Positions 8,527 to 16,289 of a DNA stretch of 64,000 bases are shown here, piece by piece. The position numbers and the translations under genes are program-made. The number at the start of each line of letters is the position of its first letter. Position 1 is the stretch's first letter. Under the pieces are notes generated by a model, which saw only the letters and a list, made by a program, of their open reading frames with translations, did not search any database and was not told the origin of the DNA. Origin of the DNA: Alistipes sp. (GTDB lineage: Bacteria; Bacteroidota; Bacteroidia; Bacteroidales; Rikenellaceae); contig JAFTVX010000033.1 in the NCBI GenBank assembly GCA_017465575.1, positions 17,688-81,687 of the forward strand, written 5' to 3'.

Positions 8527-9249
8527 ATGGGATTCTTTGCAAAACTTTTTGGTGGTTCAAAGCCCACCGCCGAATACCCTTCGGATATTGTAGAAATCAA
8601 TGGCAAGGAGCTAAAACTGACCTTCTTTGCCCACGCCTCGATTGCTATCGAGTATGAGGGTCGCACAATCTATGTAGACCCCGTGGTGGGCAATGCTCGC
8701 TACGAGGAGTTGCCCAAGGCCGATATGATTTTGGTTACACACTCCCACTACGACCACTTCGATATGGCGGCTATCGAGGCTGTTCAGCGCCCCGATACCC
8801 ATATCTTGCTCGATAAGACCTCGGCGGAGGGCTTCCAGGGCGACTGCTATACGATGCTTCCCGGCTCTGTTGCAGAGCCTTATGCCGATATTCGTGTCGA
8901 GGCCGTTGCTGCCTACAACACCTCGGAGAGCCAGTTGCAGTTCCACCCCAAGGAGCGTGAGGATTGTGGCTATATCCTGACTTTGGGCGATGCTGTGCGC
9001 ATCTATATCTCGGGCGATACCGAGCCTACCGACGAACAGCGTGCTATCCGCAATATCGACATTGCCTTTATCTGCGTAAATCAGCCCTACACGATGAAGC
9101 CCGAGCAGGCGGTTGAGGCTGTCAAGGCGCTTCAGCCTAAGATTTACTACCCCTACCACTATGGTCAGGTCGATGAGCCTACGGATGTCGAGGCCTTGAA
9201 GAAGATGCTTGACTCGGTGTGTGATGTTCGTATCAGACCACTCGCATAA
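8527..9249 (+). CDS. MBL-fold metallohydrolase (UlaG-like group)
   Basis: A 240-residue metallo-beta-lactamase-fold protein without a signal peptide. The metal-binding HxHxDH motif reads THSHYDHFD (His72, His74, Asp76, His77). Further ligands are probably in ISGDTEPT and at the C-terminal YYPYHYGQ. The fold and length fit the UlaG/UPF0173 group of cytoplasmic hydrolases; the substrate is unknown. The start codon follows the 195-bp element after 7 bases, so its leader or promoter may come from that element. Its 3' end overlaps comEC. Confidence 0.85.
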   Translation: MGFFAKLFGGSKPTAEYPSDIVEINGKELKLTFFAHASIAIEYEGRTIYVDPVVGNARYEELPKADMILVTHSHYDHFDMAAIEAVQRPDTHILLDKTSAEGFQGDCYTMLPGSVAEPYADIRVEAVAAYNTSESQLQFHPKEREDCGYILTLGDAVRIYISGDTEPTDEQRAIRNIDIAFICVNQPYTMKPEQAVEAVKALQPKIYYPYHYGQVDEPTDVEALKKMLDSVCDVRIRPLA

Positions 9250-10723
9250 ACTGCTATCGCTTAACGCATTAGGGCATCGACTGCGGTCGGTGCCTATGCT
9301 TATTATATCCCTAAGTTTCGCCCTCGGCATCGTGGTTGCCGATGGCTATTCGGTGCCTCTGTGGGCAATCTTTAGCGGCGTTATCCTCTCGGGCGTTATG
9401 GCTTGGGTTGTGCGCTCGGCTTGGCGCTGGGTCTATTGCTTTTTGGCGATTGCTCTACTTGGCTATGCCGCCTCGGTAGTGCGTGCGCCACACGCCACGG
9501 TGCCCTACGATAGTGAGAGTCAAATGGTCGCTATTGTTCGTGGCATACCCTCTCCGCGTGATGGCTATCGTGTGGCAGAGGGCAAGCTCGAGGCCTATCG
9601 TGCCGACGACGGCTGGCATAGGGTTAACGATAGGGTGCAGTTATGGCTGCGTAGCGACTCTGTTGAGGTGGGCGATAGGCTCTTGGTCTACGGCAAACTT
9701 GTTAGGCGAATGTCGCGCTACGAGGGCTACGACGAGTTGCTCTGCCGTAGAGGCTATGTGGGTGGTGTGAGTGTTGCGGAGCACAACCTCCTTAGCCTTG
9801 ATAAGCACCGAGTTACAACCCTTCAACAGCGTGCAGTGTCGAAACTTGGTCGCTACTGTGGCGACTCGCTCTCACACGCCACGGTTGAGGCTATGGTGAC
9901 GGGGTCGCGAAGTGGCATTTCGGCCGAACTTCGTGAGGCATATTCGCGCACAGGCCTTTCGCATATCTTGGCTGTCTCGGGTCTGCACCTTGCCGTGGTT
10001 GCCATGGCGGTGGGGTGGCTGTTGATGCCTCTCGCGCTTTTGCACCGTGGCCATCGTCTGCGTAATCTGCTCGTTATCATCGCCTTGTGGCTCTTTGCCT
10101 TCACGAGTGGCGCTTCGCCCTCGGTGTTGCGTGCCGCCACGATGTTCACGGTTGTGCAACTCGCCTACTTTACCTCGGTACGCTACGCCTCGCTTAATGC
10201 GCTGATGGCCACTATCTTTCTGATGCTTGTCTACCGCCCTGACTACCTCTACGATTTAAGCTTCCAGCTCTCGGTCGCTGCCGTTGTGGGCATCGTTGTT
10301 TGGGCTGTGCCCATTGTTCGTGGCTTAAGGTGTAAAGGTTATTTTGTGCGTGTCGTTTCGACGAGCTTTGCTGTGGGCATTGCCGCTACGCTCTGGACTA
10401 TGCCTATTATCTCGCACTACTTTGATAATATGCCACTTATCGGTGTTATTGTTACGCCACTATTATTGCCTTTGTCGTATATTATTATAGGTTTTGGCGT
10501 TGTAGCCTTGGCTCTGCCCTCGGTTCTATCTTCCCCCTTTATTGCTGTTGCGGAGTGGGCGGCGTGGACACAAAATTGGGTGGTCGAGCTTGCCTCAAAG
10601 CCGTGGTGGGCAGGCATCGAGTACCGCTTAGATGAGGGTGCTGTGGCCGTAATTTATGCCCTCTATGCGATAATTACTTTGGTAATGTGGAGCACGGAAC
10701 GAAAAAAAGTGATAACTTTGTAG
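9209..10723 (+). CDS. comEC: ComEC/Rec2-type competence membrane protein (short form)
   Basis: A 504-residue polytopic membrane protein. The N-terminal part has two hydrophobic helices and a soluble OB-like domain (about 95-200). The competence core begins at TGLSHILAVSGLHLAVVAMA, the signature of the family, followed by some eight membrane segments. The C-terminal MBL nuclease domain of long ComEC proteins is absent, as is common in Bacteroidetes. ComEC forms the channel for single-stranded DNA during uptake. The start is uncertain: the ATG at 9209 overlaps the MBL gene by 41 bases, and ATGs at 9224 and 9296 are alternatives. The HRLRSVPMLI stretch resembles the usual family start, so I keep the longer form. 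Confidence 0.87.
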   Translation: MTRCVMFVSDHSHKLLSLNALGHRLRSVPMLIISLSFALGIVVADGYSVPLWAIFSGVILSGVMAWVVRSAWRWVYCFLAIALLGYAASVVRAPHATVPYDSESQMVAIVRGIPSPRDGYRVAEGKLEAYRADDGWHRVNDRVQLWLRSDSVEVGDRLLVYGKLVRRMSRYEGYDELLCRRGYVGGVSVAEHNLLSLDKHRVTTLQQRAVSKLGRYCGDSLSHATVEAMVTGSRSGISAELREAYSRTGLSHILAVSGLHLAVVAMAVGWLLMPLALLHRGHRLRNLLVIIALWLFAFTSGASPSVLRAATMFTVVQLAYFTSVRYASLNALMATIFLMLVYRPDYLYDLSFQLSVAAVVGIVVWAVPIVRGLRCKGYFVRVVSTSFAVGIAATLWTMPIISHYFDNMPLIGVIVTPLLLPLSYIIIGFGVVALALPSVLSSPFIAVAEWAAWTQNWVVELASKPWWAGIEYRLDEGAVAVIYALYAIITLVMWSTERKKVITL

Positions 10724-10726
10724 TCA

Positions 10727-11884
10727 ATGACAGATATCGATATCGAAATATTGCTCTCTTCGGAGGTGCGTGAGGCTATCGAAAGCAACATCGAGCGCGA
10801 CCCTGCAAGGGTGGCTCTTGATAGAGGTGTGCCCCATGCTGCGGTTGTCGCTACGCAGGTTAAGTATCTGCAACGAGCACGGCGTAAACTACCCTCGCTG
10901 TACGAGAAGCGGTGCATTATTCCGCCCCGTGCCTTCGAGCAGTCATCGAGCGAGGAGAGTGCTGAGCGTAAGGCGCTTAGTGGCGATTCGGTGCTCGACC
11001 TCACTTGTGGTCTCGGTATAGATGCTATGGCTCTTGCACGCCGTTTTCGTCGTGTTGTAGCGTTGGAGCGTGATGCGGTGTTGGCCGATGTCGTAAGGGC
11101 AAATTTGCGCCTCTTGGGCATCGAGAATGTCGAGGTCGTTACCGTCTCAGCCGAGGAGTATGTGGCGACTGCGGAGGAGCACTTCGACTGGGTCTTTGCC
11201 GACCCCGACCGCCGAAGCGATACAGGGCGTAAGATGGTATGTATGGAGGATTGCTCGCCCAATATCATCGCCTTGATGCCCCGCCTTCGTGAGATTTCCG
11301 ACCGACAAGCTATCAAACTATCGCCGATGTTCGACTGCGAGGAGGCCTTTCGTCTATTGTCGCCTTCGGAGGTCGAGGTGGTATCTATCGCTGGCGAGTG
11401 CAAGGAGCTAAATATCTATACCCGAAGTGAGCGCGATATGTTGCGTATTGCCATTATCGGTCGTGGCGAGTGGTTGTTCGACCCCTCGGCGATGCACGCC
11501 GAGCCTACACCTACGCCCTTCGACCCCTCGGCATATCGCTATATGATAATCCCCGATGTGGCGTTGCAGAAGTCGCGTGTTGCCATAGCCGCCTTTGCCC
11601 CGTCGGCATCGATATGGTCTAATAACGGCTACGCCTTTGCCACGGAGATGCCCTCGGAGCCTATCGCTGGGCGTGTTTATGCCATCGAGAGCATCGACCG
11701 CTATCGCCCCAAGGAGCTGAAACGCCAACTTAAAGGTATTGGTGTCGAGTTGCTCAAGCGCGATACCTTGCTCTCTATCGAGGCGGTACGCCGACAGCTC
11801 GCTCTGCGTGCAGGAAACGAACGAGTGTTGGCCCTTACGACCATTGAGGGTGAAAACTGGGTAATTGCGTTAAAACCAATATGA
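10727..11884 (+). CDS. Class I SAM methyltransferase with C-terminal THUMP-like domain
   Basis: A 385-residue protein. An N-terminal helical region (1-85) is followed by a Rossmann methyltransferase core with motif I VLDLTCGLGIDAMALA (89-104) and the acidic VALERD (111-116). The motif IV position reads FADPDRR (157-163), a form typical of this family. The C-terminal 150 residues match what is annotated in Bacteroidetes as a THUMP-like domain, suggesting an RNA substrate. It begins 3 bases after comEC and ends 1 base before the YihY fusion gene, so all are one operon. The substrate is unknown. Two adjoining GATATC sites occur at its very start (10733-10744). Confidence 0.8.
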   Translation: MTDIDIEILLSSEVREAIESNIERDPARVALDRGVPHAAVVATQVKYLQRARRKLPSLYEKRCIIPPRAFEQSSSEESAERKALSGDSVLDLTCGLGIDAMALARRFRRVVALERDAVLADVVRANLRLLGIENVEVVTVSAEEYVATAEEHFDWVFADPDRRSDTGRKMVCMEDCSPNIIALMPRLREISDRQAIKLSPMFDCEEAFRLLSPSEVEVVSIAGECKELNIYTRSERDMLRIAIIGRGEWLFDPSAMHAEPTPTPFDPSAYRYMIIPDVALQKSRVAIAAFAPSASIWSNNGYAFATEMPSEPIAGRVYAIESIDRYRPKELKRQLKGIGVELLKRDTLLSIEAVRRQLALRAGNERVLALTTIEGENWVIALKPI

Positions 11885-11885
11885 T

Positions 11886-13586
11886 ATGAAACTTTTTGAG
11901 CGCATTAACGACATTATACACAACACCCTCTTGCGTGTTGATAACCTTAGTGGCTCGCGCCTATACCTTGCGCAGAGCTACCGTCTGCTCTACTATACGG
12001 TGCGTGGCGTAAACCTACACCGCACCTTTGTCGAGAGCGCTGCGCTAACACTCTATACGATGTTTGCGTTGGTGCCTTTGTTGGCTCTCGTTCTGCTTAT
12101 CCTTGGTCGCTTGGGGTCGTTACAGCCCGCTATCGACTCGCTATATGTAGCCTTTGCCGAGTGGTCGTCGCTGTTGGATAAGGTTTTAGATACTGCCCGT
12201 GCTGCTGCCAACAACCTCCCCAACGGCATCTTTGCAATTATCGGTGTGGGCACCCTGCTTTGGGCTATCTTTGCCGTCTTTAAGTCTGTTGAGGAGTCGT
12301 TCAACCATATCTGGGGCATCCGCCGTACTCGCCGTTTTTGGAAGCGATACCTTGCCTACCTTATTATTGCTATCATCGTGCCGGCGTTGTGGGGCTTGTC
12401 GACATCGTTTACCCTCGACCTCTTTCGCTTTATCGGTCTTACGGGGAATATGAGTGTCGCTGTCGAGCGCCTTATCTCGGTGGCTATCACCTCGTTGGGC
12501 GCTACGCTGCTCTATAAATATCTGCCCTATACCCCCGTTGCTTGGCGCAATGCTTGGCGTGCGGGCATCATAGCAGGCGTATTGCTGATGCTATGGCAGT
12601 GGGGCTATGTCTATGTGCAGGGCTATATGACATCGTACAACACGATATATGGTAGTTTTGCCGCTATTCCGCTGTTTATCATCTGGTTGCAGTGGTCGTG
12701 GAATATCATCTTGTTTGGTTGCGAACTCTCGTTTGCGTGGCAGAACTCGTTGCGCTACGAGCTTATCGACCGTCGTCGCCTGCGCCCCACCTATCACGGT
12801 GGCGAGCGTGAGAGTGTCGTGGTCATCGGCTCGGGAAATGTTGCCGAGTGCTTCGCTATTGCCTTAGCCGAGAACGAGGCTATCGACCTACGACAGATAT
12901 ATGCCCGTAACCCCTTGCGTGGCAGGGCTGTGGCTACTGCTGCCGCAACATCGTGGACCGATAACCCCGAGGAGTTGGCCGATGCCGATATCTATATCAT
13001 CGCCGTTAGCGACAAGGCTGTCGAGAGTGTCGCTTCGTCGCTCAAATTCCCCGACGATGCCATCGTGGTACATACCGCAGGCAGTGTGCCTATGAGCGCT
13101 ATCCGTGGCCGTGAGGGTCGCCGAGGCATCCTCTACGCCTTGCAGAGCTTTAGCGCGGGTAGACATATTTCGCTTAGCGATGTGCCTATCTTCGTCGAGG
13201 CGGATAACGACGATGTGCGCGATATGCTCCTCTCGTTTGCTCGCAAACTATCCACCGAGGTCGACTATGCCGATTCGGAGCGTAGGCGCACCATACACCT
13301 TGCCGGTGTCTTTGTCAACAACTTCGCCAACCACCTCTTCGCCCTCGGTGCCGATATCGTCGAGGACGAGGGTATGCGCTACGATATCCTGAAACCTCTA
13401 ATCCGCGAGACGGCCGACAAGGCAACCTCGGTCGATGAGCCTTCGAAGGTGCAGACAGGCCCTGCGGTGCGTGGCGATAAGGTGGTGACCGACAAGCATA
13501 TAGCGATGCTCGCAAAGGAGCAGCGCCGACAGAATATTTATAAAGAAATCACTAATAGTATATGGGAAACTTCAAAGAAGATATAG
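11886..13586 (+). CDS. Fusion of YihY/BrkB membrane protein with a DUF2520/Rossmann oxidoreductase-like domain
   Basis: A single 566-residue frame carries two normally separate proteins. Residues 1-290 are a YihY (BrkB) family membrane protein with about six hydrophobic segments; YNTIYGSFAAIPLFIIWLQW is the diagnostic block. After a short linker (291-308) a Rossmann domain starts with VVVIGSGNVAECFAIAL (a GxGNxA dinucleotide motif) and continues through VHTAGSVPMSAI and ALQSFSAG to a helical C-terminal domain, the layout of DUF2520 proteins related to F420/NADP oxidoreductases. No stop or frameshift is visible at the junction (about base 12785). The 3' end overlaps the KdsC-like gene by 25 bases. 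Function unknown; the fusion suggests a membrane-tethered dehydrogenase-like enzyme. Confidence 0.85.
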   Translation: MKLFERINDIIHNTLLRVDNLSGSRLYLAQSYRLLYYTVRGVNLHRTFVESAALTLYTMFALVPLLALVLLILGRLGSLQPAIDSLYVAFAEWSSLLDKVLDTARAAANNLPNGIFAIIGVGTLLWAIFAVFKSVEESFNHIWGIRRTRRFWKRYLAYLIIAIIVPALWGLSTSFTLDLFRFIGLTGNMSVAVERLISVAITSLGATLLYKYLPYTPVAWRNAWRAGIIAGVLLMLWQWGYVYVQGYMTSYNTIYGSFAAIPLFIIWLQWSWNIILFGCELSFAWQNSLRYELIDRRRLRPTYHGGERESVVVIGSGNVAECFAIALAENEAIDLRQIYARNPLRGRAVATAAATSWTDNPEELADADIYIIAVSDKAVESVASSLKFPDDAIVVHTAGSVPMSAIRGREGRRGILYALQSFSAGRHISLSDVPIFVEADNDDVRDMLLSFARKLSTEVDYADSERRRTIHLAGVFVNNFANHLFALGADIVEDEGMRYDILKPLIRETADKATSVDEPSKVQTGPAVRGDKVVTDKHIAMLAKEQRRQNIYKEITNSIWETSKKI

Positions 13587-14113
13587 CGTTAGTCGAGGCC
13601 ATTGTCCTCGATGTTGATGGCGTGATGACCGATGGTGGCATTATCCCCACCCCCGATGGCGACTTTATCCGTCGCTACGATGCCAAAGATGGCTATGCCA
13701 TAGCCTCGGCACTCCGCGAGGGCCTCAAGGTATTCGTTATCTCGGGTGGCCGTGGTCGTATGTTGGAGAACCGCCTCACGATGCTCGGCGTAACACGCAT
13801 GTATCTCAACTGCATGGATAAGGTGGCGACAATCAACGAGATAATCGCCGAGTACGACCTGCGCCCCGAGCAACTTCTCTATATGGGTGATGATATCCCC
13901 GACCTTGAATGTATGCGCATTGTGGGTGTCCCCGTATGCCCTGCCGATGCCGTGATGGAGGTTATCGAGGCCTCACGCTATGTATCCGAGTTTAATGGTG
14001 GCCATGGCGCAGTAAGAGATATCGTCGAGCAGGTGATGCGAGCCAAGGGTATATGGGCGAGAAATCTAAAAGGCGTCCTTGGCCTTTCTTGTGAAATTTC
14101 TTGTGATAAGTAG
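13562..14113 (+). CDS. kdsC: KdsC-like HAD phosphatase
   Basis: A 183-residue HAD-superfamily phosphatase of the C0 (capless) type, probably removing phosphate from 3-deoxy-D-manno-octulosonate 8-phosphate in lipopolysaccharide synthesis. Motif I is LDVDGVMTDG (Asp17, Asp19), motif II lies in VISGGRGRM, and motif IV is MGDDIPDLECM. The start overlaps the upstream fusion gene by 25 bases. The last codons (EISCDK and the TAG stop) are written by the outer arm of a palindromic repeat beginning at 14095, so the natural C-terminus has been replaced or extended. KdsC and related nonulosonate phosphatases are hard to separate by eye. Confidence 0.85.
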   Translation: MGNFKEDIALVEAIVLDVDGVMTDGGIIPTPDGDFIRRYDAKDGYAIASALREGLKVFVISGGRGRMLENRLTMLGVTRMYLNCMDKVATINEIIAEYDLRPEQLLYMGDDIPDLECMRIVGVPVCPADAVMEVIEASRYVSEFNGGHGAVRDIVEQVMRAKGIWARNLKGVLGLSCEISCDK

Positions 14114-14222
14114 CATCCTTCGGCCCATCCCCAAAATGCCGTCAATGAGCAGTACGCCCAAGTACAGCCCATCGACGGCATTTTTGCGATAGACCAAATT
14201 ATGCTACTTCTGACAAGAAATT
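14095..14222 (+). repeat. Two-tier palindromic element, type I outer arms (copy a1)
   Basis: Outer arms AATTTCTTGTGATAAG and CTTCTGACAAGAAATT pair except at two fixed positions. The inner stem GCCGTC/GACGGC carries the apex GAGCAGTAC...GTACAGCCC. It overlaps the last codons of the KdsC-like gene and points the same way as that gene. Confidence 0.85.
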
Positions 14223-14225
14223 AGG

Positions 14226-14353
14226 CTCTTTGCCGTGAAAAGCCGCAATCTGCGGCACCAAACTTAACTCCCCGAATGGGAAATACGCCAAGTATGTCCC
14301 ATCCGAGGAGTTTTCATTTGGCACCACATCTCACGACTTTTGACGACAAAGAG
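14226..14353 (+). repeat. Two-tier palindromic element, type II outer arms (copy a2)
   Basis: Outer arms CTCTTTGCCGTGAAAAG and CTTTTGACGACAAAGAG are complementary except at two positions. A middle stem pairs GCACCAAA with TTTGGCACC. The apex is GGGAAATAC...GTATGTCCC, the same as in type I copies. It follows a1 after three bases. Confidence 0.85.
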
Positions 14354-14672
14354 TGCTGGCTGGGAGGTGGTCGGTTGCGCTCCGTTGGAGCGCCTGCTAA
14401 AGCAGAGGGGTCTGAGTGGTCTAAGGGGTCTGAGTGGTTGCGCTTGTTTCAAGCGCTGGCTACGCCTCCCCCCTTGGAACCCTTTTACCCCTTTTGTCCC
14501 TTGGGGCTATTGCCCGCAGGCGTTCCGCCTGCAATCTCTTTGCTCTTTGCTCATTCTAATAACTAACAACTAATAACTAAAAACTCTCCTGACAATGGGT
14601 TACAATGTTTTTTCAGCGGAAGTGTCTAATAACTAACAACTAATAACTAAAAACTAACAACTCTCAAAAACA
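14354..14672. repeat. Rest of composite repeat island A
   Basis: After the two palindromes come, in order, a TGCTGGCTGGGAGGTGG spacer, a purine-rich variable stretch with short stems (GCGCTCC/GGAGCGC, GCAGGCG/CGCCTGC), a CTCTTTGCTCTTTGCTC track, and TAATAACTAACAACTAA-type arrays (14556-14663). The same modules recur in the same order elsewhere in the window. No coding sequence is credible here. Confidence 0.7.
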
Positions 14673-14835
14673 CCAAGCACCCGACCCACTGGTCGAGTGC
14701 TTGTTTGCTCCTAAGAGCCACCCAATAAAAACTAAAAAGATTGTACTATTAACATTTGGTCGTTCGCCGACCGATCTACAACGAGGCTCGATATGGCTTA
14801 TTGTTCGCCTCGTTTGTTACTGTTTCCGAGTGCAA
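14673..14835 (-). ncRNA. Candidate small structured RNA
   Basis: Read on the minus strand, a -7-like CATCTTTG (about 14836-14843) is followed by a stem ACGAGGC/GCCTCGT (14779-14812), a stem GGTCG/CGACC (14758-14772), and a strong terminal hairpin AAGCACtCGACC/GGTCgGgTGCTT followed by GGTGTTTTT (14673-14705). A promoter-like box, internal stems and an intrinsic terminator in about 160 bases, with no ORF beyond seven codons, suggest a small RNA. I cannot assign it to a known family. The terminal hairpin may instead only insulate the repeat island. Confidence 0.45.
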
Positions 14836-14936
14836 AGATGGGGGATTTTTCCTACGCCCACAATCGCTAAATATAGGTAAATCGACCTTTTCTCACTCCC
14901 CGATATAGGGGATTGTGATTTTTCGAAAATTATTCT

Positions 14937-14944
14937 TATCTTTG
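14937..14944 (+). promoter_or_regulatory. -7 promoter box (TATCTTTG) for the hemerythrin operon
   Basis: Perfect TAnnTTTG box giving a leader of about 55 bases before the ATG at 15007. An AT-rich stretch and an imperfect ATATAGGGGAT-type repeat lie upstream (14870-14915). Confidence 0.7.
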
Positions 14945-15006
14945 TATTCATAAAGATACTCCAATAGCGTATCAAATGTTGTATTAAGCAAAACCGTTGA
15001 TTATCA

Positions 15007-15714
15007 ATGAATAAGATATATGGCTTGCAGGGCGCACCCTTGCTCTCGCCCGAGATGAAGATTTTCGAACTTATCGAGACCGACCCGTCGCTTGTCTCGG
15101 TATTTCAGCGACTCAACATATCGCTACCGTTTGGCGATATGTCGATTGATGAGATGTGCAAGCGTGATGGCTACTCTTGCACGATGTTCCTTATGCTCTG
15201 CAATATGCACATATCGCCCGCCTATAGGGTCGATTCAGGGCTTCTTACGCGCGATATGTTGCCCGAGTTGGTGGGCTATCTGCGTGCCTCGCACCGCTAC
15301 TATATCGGCTATATGTTGCCCCATGTGGCGAGCCACCTCGACGATATTCTCTCGCACTGCGACAACCTCTCGCGTAGCCTCTTTAGTCGCTTCTACAACG
15401 ACTATATGGCATTCCTCGGCGACCACTTCCGCGAGGAGGAGAGCGAGATATTTGCCATAGTCGAGGGTGCGGAGAATAGCCTCGCAACAGATATTGGTCG
15501 CCTCGAAGCGCCTCACGGCGATATCGACGACCGCACCAACGACCTCGCCTCGTTAGTTATCAAGTCGTTGCCCGAGGCTGTGCCCACAACACTGCGCTGT
15601 GCGATGCTCAAAGATATATACGCCTTGCGTGACGACCTTCGTGTGCATAGCCGTATCGAGATGCACCTCTTGCGACCCCTTGTCGAGAAGTTCCTTAAAA
15701 CCGAAGAGCAATGA
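15007..15714 (+). CDS. Hemerythrin-like di-iron domain protein
   Basis: A 235-residue soluble protein. The first 65 residues form a small helical domain resembling the N-terminal part of ScdA/RIC-type proteins but without a Cys-Cys motif. The rest is a four-helix hemerythrin-like bundle with candidate iron ligands in MLPHVASHLDDILSHC, GDHFREEESEIF and VHSRIEMHLLRPLVEKF, the last close to the canonical HxxxExxxLxPL. Such proteins bind oxygen or nitric oxide or repair iron-sulfur clusters. The stop codon overlaps the start of the LuxR-type gene (ATGA), so the two are translationally coupled and it is probably a sensor or effector for that regulator. Confidence 0.8.
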   Translation: MNKIYGLQGAPLLSPEMKIFELIETDPSLVSVFQRLNISLPFGDMSIDEMCKRDGYSCTMFLMLCNMHISPAYRVDSGLLTRDMLPELVGYLRASHRYYIGYMLPHVASHLDDILSHCDNLSRSLFSRFYNDYMAFLGDHFREEESEIFAIVEGAENSLATDIGRLEAPHGDIDDRTNDLASLVIKSLPEAVPTTLRCAMLKDIYALRDDLRVHSRIEMHLLRPLVEKFLKTEEQ

Positions 15715-16277
15715 GACGATACCGTGTAGCCATTGTCGAGCCTTCGGCAATCGTTGCTGAGGGTGTTGGGGTGCTGTTGCGTGCCTCGGGCGATATCGAT
15801 GTTATCGCCGCCTACGCTACGCCCTCGGAGTTGCAGCGCTTGCGCGCTCACGATGTCGATGTTGTGGTGGCATCGTTGGCGTTTGCGCGTGATATCGACC
15901 TACTGCGCTTGGGTGGCGAAACGCCTGTTGTGGGCATCCAAAGCTCGTTGGCAGATGTCGATACCTTGCGTCGTTTCTCGGCTGTCGTAAACCTTTATAG
16001 CACCGATTCGGAGCTTCAGCAGAGTGTGCGTGATGTTGTCGATGCCCCCGTTGCGGAGCATAGCCACACTGAGAGCCACGAACTCTCGGAGCGTGAGCGC
16101 GATGTTTTAGTCTTGGTGGCGCGTGGTCTAACGAACAAGGAGATTGCCTCGGAGCTCAATATCTCACCCCATACCGTGATGTCGCACCGCAAGAATATCG
16201 CCCATAAGACAGGTATCCGCTCTGTTGCGGGTCTTACGGTATATGCGGTACTTAATAAACTGATTGATAGCGAATAA
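15711..16277 (+). CDS. LuxR/NarL-family regulator with a degenerate receiver domain
   Basis: A 188-residue DNA-binding regulator. The C-terminal HTH is unmistakable: LSERERDVLVLVARGLTNKE then IASELNISPHTVMSHRKNI. The N-terminal 110 residues follow the receiver fold, starting RVAIVEPSAIVAEGVGVLL, but the acidic pair is EP, the phospho-acceptor position in DVVVASLAF is not Asp, and the beta5 Lys region reads NLYSTDSEL. I infer that it is not phosphorylated and takes its signal from elsewhere, most simply from the coupled hemerythrin protein. No histidine kinase is nearby. cutC follows after 12 bases. Confidence 0.88.
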   Translation: MRRYRVAIVEPSAIVAEGVGVLLRASGDIDVIAAYATPSELQRLRAHDVDVVVASLAFARDIDLLRLGGETPVVGIQSSLADVDTLRRFSAVVNLYSTDSELQQSVRDVVDAPVAEHSHTESHELSERERDVLVLVARGLTNKEIASELNISPHTVMSHRKNIAHKTGIRSVAGLTVYAVLNKLIDSE

Positions 16278-16289
16278 AACTAAAAAGAT

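Noticed and set aside
14095-14222. The palindromes as integron attC sites
   Set aside because: They are of attC-like size and folded, and lie behind genes, but the RYYYAAC/GTTRRRY core sites are not seen at the ends and no integron integrase is present. The xerD-type gene at 6433 has no integrase-specific insertion that I can see.
14095-14353. The palindromes as plain intrinsic terminators only
   Set aside because: They lack a consistent U-tract after the stem, are far longer than needed, and carry conserved mismatches and a conserved apex. A role in 3'-end formation is still possible.
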